From assembly GCF_009708175.1 (NCBI RefSeq), contig NZ_WMBB01000012.1, forward strand, positions 186,001-250,000: 64,000 nt of DNA. The letters run 5' to 3'. Below the pieces are notes generated by a model. That model searched no databases and was not told the DNA's origin. It saw nothing but the letters and a program-made list of their open reading frames with translations. This document shows, one piece after another, positions 26,021 through 33,951 of the stretch. The stretch is from Nocardia aurantiaca. Its GTDB lineage: Bacteria > Actinomycetota > Actinomycetes > Mycobacteriales > Mycobacteriaceae. The position numbers and the translations under genes were made by a program. Numbering within the stretch: position 1 is the first letter of the stretch; the number at the start of each line of letters is the position of its first letter.

Positions 26021-26557
26021 ATGAGCGTGCGCCGTGCCGGTGGGCTGGCCGCTGTTCTCCTCATTGGTCTGATACTTGTGCTGAGGGCGCTGGACTGGAC
26101 CGACAATACCTTCTCGGGTCCGGCGCGCACCATGGACAAAATGTCGGCAATTCCCTCATCGGCCATCACCCGTACCACGACGAAGGTGTCCGCGTCTGCG
26201 GAGTCGGTCACCGAGACCTGCACTCAGTTCGCCAGGGAAACCGGAGCCAGTGTTTCGAAATATAACGAGTTCGTCTTGACGCGCGACACCGCCGGCCTGT
26301 CCGGGTTTCTCAACCGTCGCGATTCGGCGGCTGCCGCGTTGGAGGATGCCGCGACCACAGTTGAGGTCGGCGTATCGGTGGCTGAAGAAGCTGTCCCAGA
26401 ACCGCTGGCGAGTACCTTGACCAACTACGTTGCGGCCGCCCGTGCCCTCGCCACGGAGACTCGAAAAATGAATGATGCGAGCTCGCTGGCGAATCTCAAC
26501 ATTGCAGGTGCACGGGCCGAAGGCGCGCGGATCGCGGTGTTGAAACTTTGTCGCTGA
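26021..26557 (+). CDS. Hypothetical membrane-anchored protein, 178 aa
   Basis: ATG 26021 has GGAAGGGG about 12 bases upstream. The protein starts with SVRR, one membrane helix (about residues 8-24, GLAAVLLIGLILVLRAL), then an outside region of about 150 residues that is Ala/Thr/Ser-rich and probably helical. Cys67 and Cys177 bracket that region and could form a disulfide. There is no recognised domain. Codon use is less GC-biased than in the flanking core genes, as for its neighbours in this island. Confidence 0.6.
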   Translation: MSVRRAGGLAAVLLIGLILVLRALDWTDNTFSGPARTMDKMSAIPSSAITRTTTKVSASAESVTETCTQFARETGASVSKYNEFVLTRDTAGLSGFLNRRDSAAAALEDAATTVEVGVSVAEEAVPEPLASTLTNYVAAARALATETRKMNDASSLANLNIAGARAEGARIAVLKLCR

Positions 26558-26851
26558 GACGGATTCCTTCCGGTCATAGCGCGTGGATGTCGGCTCGGCT
26601 CCGGCATCTCGCTTCGCATCACGATCAGTAGGAGACCTGTGAATCTCGGCGTATTGCGCAACCGAGAGTCGCTGCAGCGCCGAACCTTTTGTGGGGGTAC
26701 TATCCTTTCAAAGAAAGAGTTCTCCTCAGTAGGCGACTGCTCCGCATGAGGTTGTCTTCGAGGCGGCATGGCGGCTCGGGGGGATCCCCGACTTTCTGCC
26801 CAGTCCACGCGCAGGCCATGCAAGCTTGACTTTAAAGGAGGATTACGCGCC

Positions 26852-27190
26852 ATGGCCCAGCGACCCGCCTCTACGGTCACCAATGAGCGCTCCGGCTCGA
26901 CCGAAGAGATGGAAACTGTCAGATTCTCACTCGACGGAATCGCTTATCAGATCGAATTGTCAAGCGACGAGGCCTGCCAGTTGCGCGAAGTATTCTCGCA
27001 TTGGGCGAAGCGTGCCTCCCGCGTTCGCCTCGAGACGCCGCCGCGCGGTCCTCAACTTCGGGGGGCAAGTCGAGCTCAGCAAATCCGTGGCTGGGCCAAG
27101 GTCAACGGGTATTCGATTCCATCACGGGGGAGAATTCCAGACTGGTTGGTCATGGCATACGAGAATTCTATGCAATCTTCTAGTGAGTGA
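26852..27190 (+). CDS. lsr2: Lsr2 paralogue, H-NS-like xenogeneic silencer
   Basis: Nucleoid-associated protein of 112 residues, the same length as mycobacterial Lsr2. The N-terminal oligomerisation region contains ETVRFSLDGIAYQIELS and DEACQLREVFSHWAKRASRV. The C-terminal DNA-binding region contains QQIRGWAKVNGYSIPSRGRI, keeping the RGR minor-groove motif. ATG 26852 has AAAGGAGG about 10 bases upstream. Lsr2 binds AT-rich DNA and silences acquired genes. The basic linker between domains is longer and different from canonical Lsr2, so it is probably a secondary copy, encoded inside the kind of AT-richer island it would bind. Confidence 0.85.
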   Translation: MAQRPASTVTNERSGSTEEMETVRFSLDGIAYQIELSSDEACQLREVFSHWAKRASRVRLETPPRGPQLRGASRAQQIRGWAKVNGYSIPSRGRIPDWLVMAYENSMQSSSE

Positions 27191-27275
27191 GCGGTCAAAT
27201 TCAGCGCGCAGCCCAGGCGTCGGCTGAGTAAGACGGCTTTGATAGTGCTGGGTACTTCCGGATCAACGCCCGGGT

Positions 27276-27545
27276 TCAACATGCCGAAAGCCTGATGCCT
27301 ACCACACATGTTTTCTGTTCAGGGGCCCGTCGGGCGCGCAAGCAGTCGATGCGCGCATCGTTGCACGGGCTTTCGGCCGGATCACCCACAGGGCCGGATG
27401 GCATCGCAGGGTCGTGGAGCCGGGACAGAAATTCGTCGACACTGCCGTAACGGAGCAGGATCTCGACCGAAAGTCGTCGTACGCCGCCGCGGACCCTCGC
27501 TGGTGTGTTTCCCGCCAGTATCGCGAGCGCCGTGTTCAGCCACAT
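27276..27545 (-). CDS. Doubtful hypothetical protein, 89 aa
   Basis: Minus-strand frame from ATG 27545 with a plausible amphipathic middle (VRRLSVEILLRYGSVDEFL). It has no strong ribosome site and no family. Kept because its composition is more protein-like than other frames in this 557-base gap between the Lsr2 paralogue and the next gene. Confidence 0.25.
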   Translation of the reverse strand: MWLNTALAILAGNTPARVRGGVRRLSVEILLRYGSVDEFLSRLHDPAMPSGPVGDPAESPCNDARIDCLRARRAPEQKTCVVGIRLSAC

Positions 27546-27697
27546 CGCGGACGTGAATCCGGTTCAGCCACCTCGAGCGTCGGCGCCTCCGATTCGATAT
27601 TATCCCCGCAACCATACGGTCCAGCGTGGTGTATGTCGGCATTGCTATATCGAGCCGTATTCGACACCGGCTAATCCTTGGTGATTCTTATGAACAC

Positions 27698-27713
27698 GGC
27701 GTTCTAAAACGCC
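27698..27713. promoter_or_regulatory. Inverted repeat GGCGTT-CTAA-AACGCC
   Basis: Perfect 6-base arms lie about 20 bases before the -10 element of the next gene, where a repressor or activator would act. A second, smaller palindrome of related sequence (GCGT-GGCA-ACGC, 27722-27733) follows immediately before the -10. No T-run follows, so an operator is more likely than a terminator. Confidence 0.45.
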
Positions 27714-27733
27714 ACCAGCAGGCGTGGCAACGC

Positions 27734-27739
27734 TATAGT
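27734..27739 (+). promoter_or_regulatory. -10 element TATAGT of a probable leaderless mRNA
   Basis: TATAGT is followed by 8 bases and then the ATG at 27748, so transcription would begin at or within a base or two of the start codon. The same arrangement precedes the EspR-like gene. Confidence 0.55.
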
Positions 27740-27747
27740 TACTGACT

Positions 27748-28509
27748 ATGGAATCGCATCTGTATCCCCTGGTGGACGAGGTCTACTGCCGTGCGCCGAC
27801 AGCCCTCGAAAGGGTCGATCTTTCGAAGGCGGTGCAGGACCTCGCAATTGGCCTGGCAACGAAGCTGGTCGGCATGCCATCGGGTGATTGGGAATCCTGG
27901 CGCGCAGAAAGTCTGGACTGGCGTCAGGCCCGTGAACTCCAGCTCGCCTTGCTGCAGGTACAGACTCTTATTGTGAAAGAAATCGAGGCATGGATGCCGG
28001 AGGCGGTTTCCGATGCGCTCGACCTGACGGCCACATTCGGCGATATAGCGGCTGTGATCGGATTGGACCGCCAGTTGGTTCATCAACGTTGGGGAAACAT
28101 CAAGGGGGCTGACAGTCAGGTTGCGCTCGTAATCTCGCGTCGTTCGTCCGACGAGCCGGCGACCGTTGGTGCTGTCTACGACGAGGATCGGCGGTGCCGG
28201 AAGGTGAGCCTGGCCGTGCGCCGCAGAGCACGGCACGCCATCGTTGCCGTGGACGGAATAGTATGCCGGGTATACGAATTGGAGCCGGATAGCTGGATAG
28301 AAGAAATAGATTCTCGGACATGGATGTTCAACGCGATTGGACGCCGATCTCTGGTCGCGGCAGAGGTCAACGCGGCCTACTACGCGGGACTGTTGCCATT
28401 GCGTCTAGGTGATGTTTGCCCGGCTCGTTCACATGGAGCTTGTGCGACCTATTACTTCCCGTCGGCAGTTGATCTCTGTGCAGCCGCCGATCTCAGCGGT
28501 AAGGCATGA
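27748..28509 (+). CDS. Hypothetical protein with possible helix-turn-helix, 253 aa
   Basis: Soluble protein of 253 residues starting MESHLYPLVDEVYCRAP. Residues about 95-118 (ATFGDIAAVIGLDRQLVHQR) resemble a sigma-like or XRE-type helix-turn-helix. The following segment (VISRRSSDEPATVGAVYDED) is followed by a beta-rich part with AIVAVDGIVCRVYELEPDSW. The C-terminal part FNAIGRRSLVAAEVNAAYYA resembles a short helical motif. It looks like an actinobacterial-specific DNA-binding or nucleotide-related protein; function unknown. ATG 27748 is supported by the leaderless promoter immediately upstream. Confidence 0.6.
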   Translation: MESHLYPLVDEVYCRAPTALERVDLSKAVQDLAIGLATKLVGMPSGDWESWRAESLDWRQARELQLALLQVQTLIVKEIEAWMPEAVSDALDLTATFGDIAAVIGLDRQLVHQRWGNIKGADSQVALVISRRSSDEPATVGAVYDEDRRCRKVSLAVRRRARHAIVAVDGIVCRVYELEPDSWIEEIDSRTWMFNAIGRRSLVAAEVNAAYYAGLLPLRLGDVCPARSHGACATYYFPSAVDLCAAADLSGKA

Positions 28510-29237
28510 AGGCTGCGCCGTGACCGGCGTCGGTGGGTCGATGGCCGGGGCTCATGCCGGAAAAGCGCGCCACCCTCTCTGGAGCTTCTCTGGAGCAGGC
28601 TTAGCTGGTGTTCACTACGTGCGTCTTCGATCCTGGTCGGCCGTCACCTTATTGTCGCCGAGTTTCGGATCGCTAGTCGTCATCCAGTTTACGCAGAATT
28701 GTCTGGTACACACTTTCCTTCCGTGAAGGCGCGGTATGAACGACCTGGCGGTGAATGTGTCGAACCCTGTCATGCTTCTCGGTGCGGCACTCCGGATGAC
28801 TATGAAATGCGGATCGGCCCAACGTGATTGCGCATCGGTGCGCAGTCGGCACCGCTGAGGCGATCGGATGTGGGTCAACCTGCTTCAGCGGTGTCTGTCA
28901 AAACTCCCACGTTCTTTGTCGTCCGCCGATTCTGCCGGGAGGTTTCGCCAGTCGTATCGGCGATATTCCTTGAACTGAAGATCCGTTACCTTCGAAACAC
29001 CATCCTCGGAATGCACCTATTACTCTGCCTGTGAACGTAGGGTTCGGCTTGTAATATGACATCACACGCGTTTCGGTCCGAGCGGGCCGCGCTGCTCAGA
29101 TGTCCAGCATACGGCGCGGCTCCGCTATCGGGTGTGTATCGAATTCTTATCGTGCCTCGTTTGCGACTTCTTGTCAGTGCGGGTCATTCAATCATTCGCT
29201 TTATCGCGATCGGCGCATCTGTGGCCCATGGATCGGG
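28510..29237. other. Gene-poor stretch, nothing recognised
   Basis: 728 bases between the hypothetical gene and the EspR-like gene (both read toward it). Short frames on both strands change phase often and lack ribosome sites. A small tandem CTCTGGAGC repeat occurs near 28578-28596. Confidence 0.4.
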
Positions 29238-29993
29238 TCACGATATATCTGCGGTGTGTCTGTCCGACGGCAGGCCTTCCATGACTCGCAGTCGATCGGC
29301 GAGATATTCGAGCGACTCGATAGAGCCCTTCGACAGACCCGCGGCGTTTCGGATGAGCCGGCGGAGCGGAGCGTTGCCGAACTTCTCCGCGATGAACCTG
29401 TCTGTCGGGCTTCCACCTGCGCTGACACCGGTTCTGACGTACTCGACCTCGGCGTCGAAGAAGGCGGCGAGTGCGACTACCACCCCGTCGGACGGGTTGC
29501 TGCGTTGACCGCTTCGCAACAACGACAGATACGATCGGGAAACGGTATGACCAGCTGACGCCAAGTCTTCAACGACCTTGTTGTAGGTCAGCCGGTGGCC
29601 GTGTTCGCTCTCCCATGCTTGGAAGAGCATATTGAGTCGAGCCGAGAAATCCTGGCTGAGGGGTGGCTGATCGAGGTCGGCTGTGTGGATCCACTGACTC
29701 TTGGCGGGCGCCGTGCCGAACAGTGTGTGCAGCCGCTTGCGAGGAGCCGGATCGGGCGTCGCCGGTCGGCTCGGGTCGTTTCCGCGGCGAGCGGTCATCG
29801 GCTGGAGGGGAGCGGGGGGCGCCGCCAAGAAGGTGGGCCGACCGGACCGGCCGGCTGGGGCGGCGGCCGCAGGGCCGCTGCCGACCCTGTTGTGAGCACT
29901 CGCGTTCATGGCGCGCGGGAGTTGGCTCTGGTGACTCGCGAGGTGTTCGCCAGCAAAGTTCGAAGACCTGAGCTGGGCGGCAAAATCTGTCAT
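29238..29993 (-). CDS. EspR-like nucleoid-associated regulator with long N-terminal extension
   Basis: The C-terminal 135 residues match EspR, the mycobacterial regulator of ESX-1 and cell-wall genes: FSARLNMLFQAWESEHG (about 116-132), VSRSYLSLLRSGQRSNPSDG (151-170, helix-turn-helix) and the C-terminal dimerisation region LRRLIRNAAGLSKGSIESLE. EspR is about 130 residues; here a Pro/Ala/Arg-rich extension of about 110 residues precedes it. ATG 29993 is supported by a TATAGT element 8 bases upstream; internal ATGs would shorten it to near EspR length. It probably binds many sites as a dimer of dimers. It lies in the same AT-richer island as the Lsr2 paralogue. Confidence 0.75.
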   Translation of the reverse strand: MTDFAAQLRSSNFAGEHLASHQSQLPRAMNASAHNRVGSGPAAAAPAGRSGRPTFLAAPPAPLQPMTARRGNDPSRPATPDPAPRKRLHTLFGTAPAKSQWIHTADLDQPPLSQDFSARLNMLFQAWESEHGHRLTYNKVVEDLASAGHTVSRSYLSLLRSGQRSNPSDGVVVALAAFFDAEVEYVRTGVSAGGSPTDRFIAEKFGNAPLRRLIRNAAGLSKGSIESLEYLADRLRVMEGLPSDRHTADIS

Positions 29994-30515
29994 AGGTCGT
30001 GACTATATGTGCTGTAAGTGGGCTTATGAAATATTTTCGAGGATTTTTTCTAGGTAATTGCCAAGCGATTGCTAAATGATTGCCGCATAGCGGACGGCCG
30101 TGGCCGGCAAACACCTGCGCATCCAACCTGGCCAGGCCCGTGGCATCGGCCCGCCGATGATCGCGCCGCGAGCCACGGAGGGAAGTGCCTGGATCTCGCG
30201 GCTTTGACCGTACACGTCATGATGGCCGAATTGCCCTGCTCCGTTTTATGCGAGACCGTCGTGCGCCGAGTAGCGGCATTGGTCCCCTTGGTGCGGGGTC
30301 TTTCGTCCCTTGGATTCTGTCAATCATTTGATCGACTGATCGGTCGGATTGTCGAGGGCCGATAATAGCTTGCTTACGGAATGTAAGTATGGCTTGCAGT
30401 TTCCGCCTGGGCCGTGTGGTTGCGTCCATCAGGCAACCTGAAGGACGGTCCGGGCCTCGAGGGCCGGGACCATCGGACAGTTGAAGCGCAAGCTGATCCG
30501 CTGGTCGCCGGGCTG
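29994..30515. other. Intergenic region with an EspR-like promoter and small hairpins
   Basis: The region contains the TATAGT element of the EspR-like gene and a CTTAC-GGAAT-GTAAG inverted repeat near 30373-30387. The area immediately around it is AT-rich. No coding sequence is supported. Confidence 0.4.
30002..30007 (-). promoter_or_regulatory. -10 element TATAGT of a probable leaderless mRNA (EspR-like gene)
   Basis: On the minus strand TATAGT is followed by 8 bases (CACGACCT) and then ATG 29993. The plus-strand gene at 27748 has TATAGT, TACTGACT and ATG. The two start regions agree at most positions. Confidence 0.55.
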
Positions 30516-31337
30516 TCAGGAGTCGGCGCTGAGGGGATGGAGTCGACCCCGGGACCGCACGATCGGCAGATCGTGTTGCATCTGCCAGTTCTCCATGGTC
30601 AGTGTGTACAGCCCGCCCCGGACCCGCAGGCGCGACTGCATATCGAGCGGCAGGGTGTAGGTCACCGCCCTGGCTTCCCACATCTGTCGGAAATCGGGGA
30701 ACCGCGACAGTCGTTCGTGGTACTCCTGCGCCCATGCGGTGTGGCCGTAGCGCCCCATGAAGCCGCGATGGGCCGCGACGCCGATTCCCACCTGGTCGAT
30801 CCAGTTGATCATGATCTCCCGCGCCTCGTCGGTGAACGACCACTCGAGCATGTACATGCCCGGCCGATGGGTGGGGAAGGTGTCGTAGTAGGCGCGGTTC
30901 GCCGTGATCAGCCGGCGCTGGGGCGCGTAGAAGGACACGAGATCGGCTGTTGCCTCGGTCATTTCGGTGTTCATGATCGGCGTCACCGCCGACTCGAACA
31001 CCTCGAATCGCGCGATCTCCAGGGCCGGGCCGATCCCGGTGATGGACGGATAGGGCGAGGCGTAGCCGGCCAGATCGCAGATATAGCGCCACTCGTCGTC
31101 GCTGGCCTGATAGGTCGTCGCCAACACCCGCAAGATCCCGACGTCGACCTGCCCGACCTCGTCGCGCTCGACCTTGGTCAGGTAGCTGGCGGTGATATGC
31201 GCTTCGGCCGCTGCCCTTTCCCTACTGAATTTGCGCGCCGCGGGCAGGTCGCCGGTCTCGTGCCGACGTGCCTCCTCGCGCTTGCGCAAGAACGTAAGAT
31301 GCTGCCCCAGCGACGGTTTCGTGGGCTCGTTCACCAC
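30516..31337 (-). CDS. XRE-family regulator with MmyB-like ligand-binding domain
   Basis: Protein of 273 residues. The N-terminal helix-turn-helix (about 8-75, ending ITASYLTKVERDEVGQVDVG) is followed by the MmyB-type domain, with ALEIARFEVFESAVTPIMNT, ITANRAYYDTFP and a C-terminal LRVRGGLYTLTMENWQMQH. This domain has a PAS-like fold reported to bind fatty-acid-like ligands. GTG 31337 is the likely start, with AGAGG about 12 bases upstream; the next codon is also GTG. It is divergent from the P450 gene across 104 bases and is the likely regulator of it. Confidence 0.82.
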   Translation of the reverse strand: MVNEPTKPSLGQHLTFLRKREEARRHETGDLPAARKFSRERAAAEAHITASYLTKVERDEVGQVDVGILRVLATTYQASDDEWRYICDLAGYASPYPSITGIGPALEIARFEVFESAVTPIMNTEMTEATADLVSFYAPQRRLITANRAYYDTFPTHRPGMYMLEWSFTDEAREIMINWIDQVGIGVAAHRGFMGRYGHTAWAQEYHERLSRFPDFRQMWEARAVTYTLPLDMQSRLRVRGGLYTLTMENWQMQHDLPIVRSRGRLHPLSADS

Positions 31338-31375
31338 TCTCGGGGGATCCTCTCTGGTGCTACATGCAACGGGAT

Positions 31376-31383
31376 TGTATACA
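31376..31383. promoter_or_regulatory. Perfect palindrome TGTATACA in the P450/XRE divergent region
   Basis: An 8-base perfect palindrome sits mid-way between the two divergent starts. It may be the core of an XRE-type operator and overlaps a TACAAT-like -10 on the minus strand. Confidence 0.35.
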
Positions 31384-31441
31384 CGCGCAGGGGTGAATTC
31401 GGACGGGTGGCGGGAGCGCACGCACTGCTAGGTTCCGTGTC

Positions 31442-32680
31442 ATGGGGTACGAGATCGACTCTCCGGCAGATCATTCGGCGACAGCGGTGTTCGAACTGAC
31501 GGATGACTTCTTCGATGACCCGCACACGGTGTACGACCAGCTGCGGAGCAGGGGAGCGGTGCATCGGGTCCGCCTTCCGGATTCCGGACTCGGATGGTTG
31601 ATCACCGATTACGAGGTCGCCAAGGCCGCGTTCACCGATCCCGCCATCAGTAAGGTCCTCAAGTCTCCCGGCGCCAAGGCAACGGTCGCGGCGGAGGGCG
31701 GAGACCGGCATCTCGGCGGCAGCATGTTCGCGGACATGATGGTCTTCTACGACCCGCCGCAGCACACCCGGCTGCGGGGACTGGTCAATCGGGCGTTCAG
31801 CGGACGGGCCATGGCGGAGCTGGCGCCGCGGATCAGCGAGCTCGCCGATGAGCTGCTCGGCGACTTGGCCTCCGACCGTGGTGAAGTCGTCGATCTGCTC
31901 GAACGGTTCGCCGTTCCGCTCGGGATGTCGGTGATCTGCGAGCTGCTGGGCGTCCCCGGCACGGACCGCGACGCGTTCCAGCGATGGTCGACGTCGCTGT
32001 TGTCGAGTGAGGACAGCAACGAGGCCCGGGCGAGCGCGGTCATGGAATTCGTCGGCTACATCGACCGGTTGATCCATACCAAGGCCGCGACTCCCGGCCA
32101 GGATCTGCTCTCCGAACTCATCGCCGCCCGCGAGGACGACGACCGGCTCAGTCACCGCGAACTGATCAGTATGGTCTTCCTGCTGCTGGTCGCGGGCTTC
32201 GAGACGACGGTCAACCTGATCGGCAACGGCGTCGCGATCTTCTTGGCGGACAGGGGCCTTCACGAAGGACTGCGCGACGACCCGGACCGCATCCCCGCCT
32301 TCATCGAAGAGGTCCTCCGCTTCGAGGCCCCCGCGACCGAGGCGACCTTCCGCTATACCACCGCCCCAACCGTCCTGGGCGGCATCGAAATTCCCCAGGA
32401 CCAACTGATCCTGGTCTCCATGGCCGCCGCCGACCGTGACCCCGCCCAATTCCCCGACCCCCACCGCTTCGACCCCGACCGCTCACCCAACCACATCGCC
32501 TTCGGCCACGGCATCCACCGCTGCGTCGGCGCCCCCTTGGCCCGCACCGAGAGCGCCATCGCCATCACCCGTCTCCTCGCCGCCTACCCCGACCTGGAAC
32601 TCGCCCCGGACGCCGACCTGCGTTGGCGCAAGAGCCTCATCGTGCGAGGCCTGACCGCCCTCCCGGTCCGGTTGCGCTGA
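31442..32680 (+). CDS. Cytochrome P450
   Basis: Soluble bacterial P450 of 412 residues. It shows the I-helix oxygen-binding motif AGFETT (about residue 251), the K-helix EEVLRFEAP (E-x-x-R), and the haem loop FGHGIHRCVGAPLAR with the axial Cys near residue 361. The pattern (PPQHTRLRGLVNRAFS, LLVAGFETTVNL) resembles the CYP107/CYP105-type enzymes that hydroxylate secondary metabolites or lipids. No ferredoxin gene is adjacent. ATG 31442; divergent from an MmyB-type regulator. Confidence 0.92.
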   Translation: MGYEIDSPADHSATAVFELTDDFFDDPHTVYDQLRSRGAVHRVRLPDSGLGWLITDYEVAKAAFTDPAISKVLKSPGAKATVAAEGGDRHLGGSMFADMMVFYDPPQHTRLRGLVNRAFSGRAMAELAPRISELADELLGDLASDRGEVVDLLERFAVPLGMSVICELLGVPGTDRDAFQRWSTSLLSSEDSNEARASAVMEFVGYIDRLIHTKAATPGQDLLSELIAAREDDDRLSHRELISMVFLLLVAGFETTVNLIGNGVAIFLADRGLHEGLRDDPDRIPAFIEEVLRFEAPATEATFRYTTAPTVLGGIEIPQDQLILVSMAAADRDPAQFPDPHRFDPDRSPNHIAFGHGIHRCVGAPLARTESAIAITRLLAAYPDLELAPDADLRWRKSLIVRGLTALPVRLR

Positions 32681-32806
32681 CCCGGCAGCCATCTTTCGAG
32701 GAGGATCGCGGTCGAGTTGCTTGTCGGAGAATTATGTTCCTGTGTCACAACAGTTTTCGAGGGAGCTCCGACTGGAGGCACTCGACCTGGGTCAGGGCTT
32801 TCCCGA

Positions 32807-33361
32807 CTACGAGGGCCCGGCGGGTCCCAGTCGCGGATGCTCGAACTCGACCTGATCCGGGCGCATTTCGACGTCGGCGAACCCGTTGGGCGGGTCGGTG
32901 TAGATCCGGATGCACAATCCGTCCGGGGTCCGGAATTCGACGAGATGACCGATGAATCCGGTGATGATCGATGAATGCTCGATGCCGACCGAGTCCAGGT
33001 GGTCCACCCACCGCTGCAGACCGTCGAGCCCGTCGACACCGAAGGTGACCGGGTCGAAGCCCGCGTTCGCGGTGGCTGCCGCTGGGGCCCGGCGTAATTC
33101 CACGGGGATCGGGACACCGGGCAGCATCAGGATGACGCCGAACAGGGTGCCGTCGGGATGGCGGTGGTCGTATTTCTCGACCCGCGTCGCCGCGAGTGCG
33201 GCCTCGAACCAAGCGATGCTCGCCGGCAGGTCGGAAACCGGGAACTTCAGGTGATGCACACCCGTCAGACAGACATGATGGTCGAACCTTCCCGGGGGAC
33301 CGGACGGCAACTGGTGTGACGTGATCGGAGCTACTTTGACGACGAAGTAGTTAGGTGCCAT
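32807..33361 (-). CDS. VOC (glyoxalase/dioxygenase-fold) protein
   Basis: Protein of 184 residues. VHHLKFPVSDLPASIAWFEA marks the first beta-alpha-beta-beta-beta module and the second begins FDPVTFGVDGLDGLQRWVD and ends LVEFRTPDGLCIRIY, including the metal-ligand Glu position. The first 30 residues are not part of the fold, so a later start is possible. The annotated ATG 33361 is 10 bases from the divergent marR start, in a region with the TAGTTAGG site. Substrate unknown. Confidence 0.75.
   Translation of the reverse strand: MAPNYFVVKVAPITSHQLPSGPPGRFDHHVCLTGVHHLKFPVSDLPASIAWFEAALAATRVEKYDHRHPDGTLFGVILMLPGVPIPVELRRAPAAATANAGFDPVTFGVDGLDGLQRWVDHLDSVGIEHSSIITGFIGHLVEFRTPDGLCIRIYTDPPNGFADVEMRPDQVEFEHPRLGPAGPS
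33348..33359. promoter_or_regulatory. Candidate MarR operator 1, TAGTTAGGTGCC
   Basis: This site lies between the divergent VOC and marR genes. A near copy (TAGTTAGGAACC) precedes the membrane-protein/NmrA pair at 33934. The same octamer TAGTTAGG in both spots, each followed by xxCC, suggests a common regulator, most simply the MarR encoded between them. Confidence 0.5.
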
Positions 33362-33370
33362 ATTAAATCC

Positions 33371-33895
33371 ATGACAACGGATCCGGAAGCCCCGGAAGTT
33401 CCCACTCTGGCGCAGGCGCGGTCGCAGATCCGGCGCTATGGCCTGGAATCCGAAGTCGATCCCCAGGCGATGCTCGTCGCGGTGCGACTGCTGGCCGCCG
33501 GAGCGAAGCTCGGTCAGGCGACAGAGACGCACTTCGCGCGGTTCGGGCTGTCCACCGGACGTTATCGACTGCTGGCGGACCTCGAGGACGCGGGCGGGGA
33601 GAAGTCGCCCTCGCAACTGGCGGTCGGCCTCGGGGTAACGCGCGCAACGGTAACCGGCCTGATCGACGGCCTGGAACGGCAGGGGCTGGTGTGCCGGCGC
33701 GCTTCGGCCGAGGACGGTCGCGCCGTGATGGTGGTACTCACCGCGCGCGGCGCGCAGAAGCTGCGCGATATGGCGCCCGAGCATTTCGGCCGTTTGCAGG
33801 CGATGGTCAGCGCATTGACCCACAAGGAACGCGCGGTCTTCCTGGACTTGCTCGAACGCATCAGCGGGGGCATGGGCGCGCTCACTGCGGACTGA
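33371..33895 (+). CDS. MarR-family regulator
   Basis: Winged-helix regulator of 174 residues with a helical N-terminus. The DNA-binding core is YRLLADLEDAGGEKSPSQLA, then LGVTRATVTGLIDGLERQG and the wing RRASAEDGRAVMVVLTARG. MarR proteins release DNA when bound to small phenolic or oxidant ligands. ATG 33371 follows a TATTAA element by about 5 bases, so the mRNA may be leaderless. It is flanked by two matching candidate sites and probably controls itself, the VOC gene and the downstream pair. Confidence 0.88.
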   Translation: MTTDPEAPEVPTLAQARSQIRRYGLESEVDPQAMLVAVRLLAAGAKLGQATETHFARFGLSTGRYRLLADLEDAGGEKSPSQLAVGLGVTRATVTGLIDGLERQGLVCRRASAEDGRAVMVVLTARGAQKLRDMAPEHFGRLQAMVSALTHKERAVFLDLLERISGGMGALTAD

Positions 33896-33933
33896 CTGGA
33901 CGATCGTCATCCGGCGCTTCGCTATGGCCATAT

Positions 33934-33945
33934 AGTTAGGAACCT
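33934..33945. promoter_or_regulatory. Candidate MarR operator 2, TAGTTAGGAACC
   Basis: The core TTAGG-AA-CCTAA (33937-33948) is an inverted repeat just before the start of the DUF3054-like gene. It matches operator 1 at 10 of 12 positions. Confidence 0.5.
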
Positions 33946-33951
33946 AATGAT

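Noticed and set aside
24541..31337. Prophage or integrative element in the AT-richer island
   Set aside because: No integrase, transposase, att-like repeat at a tRNA or structural phage gene was recognised; the only tRNA (38036) is distant.
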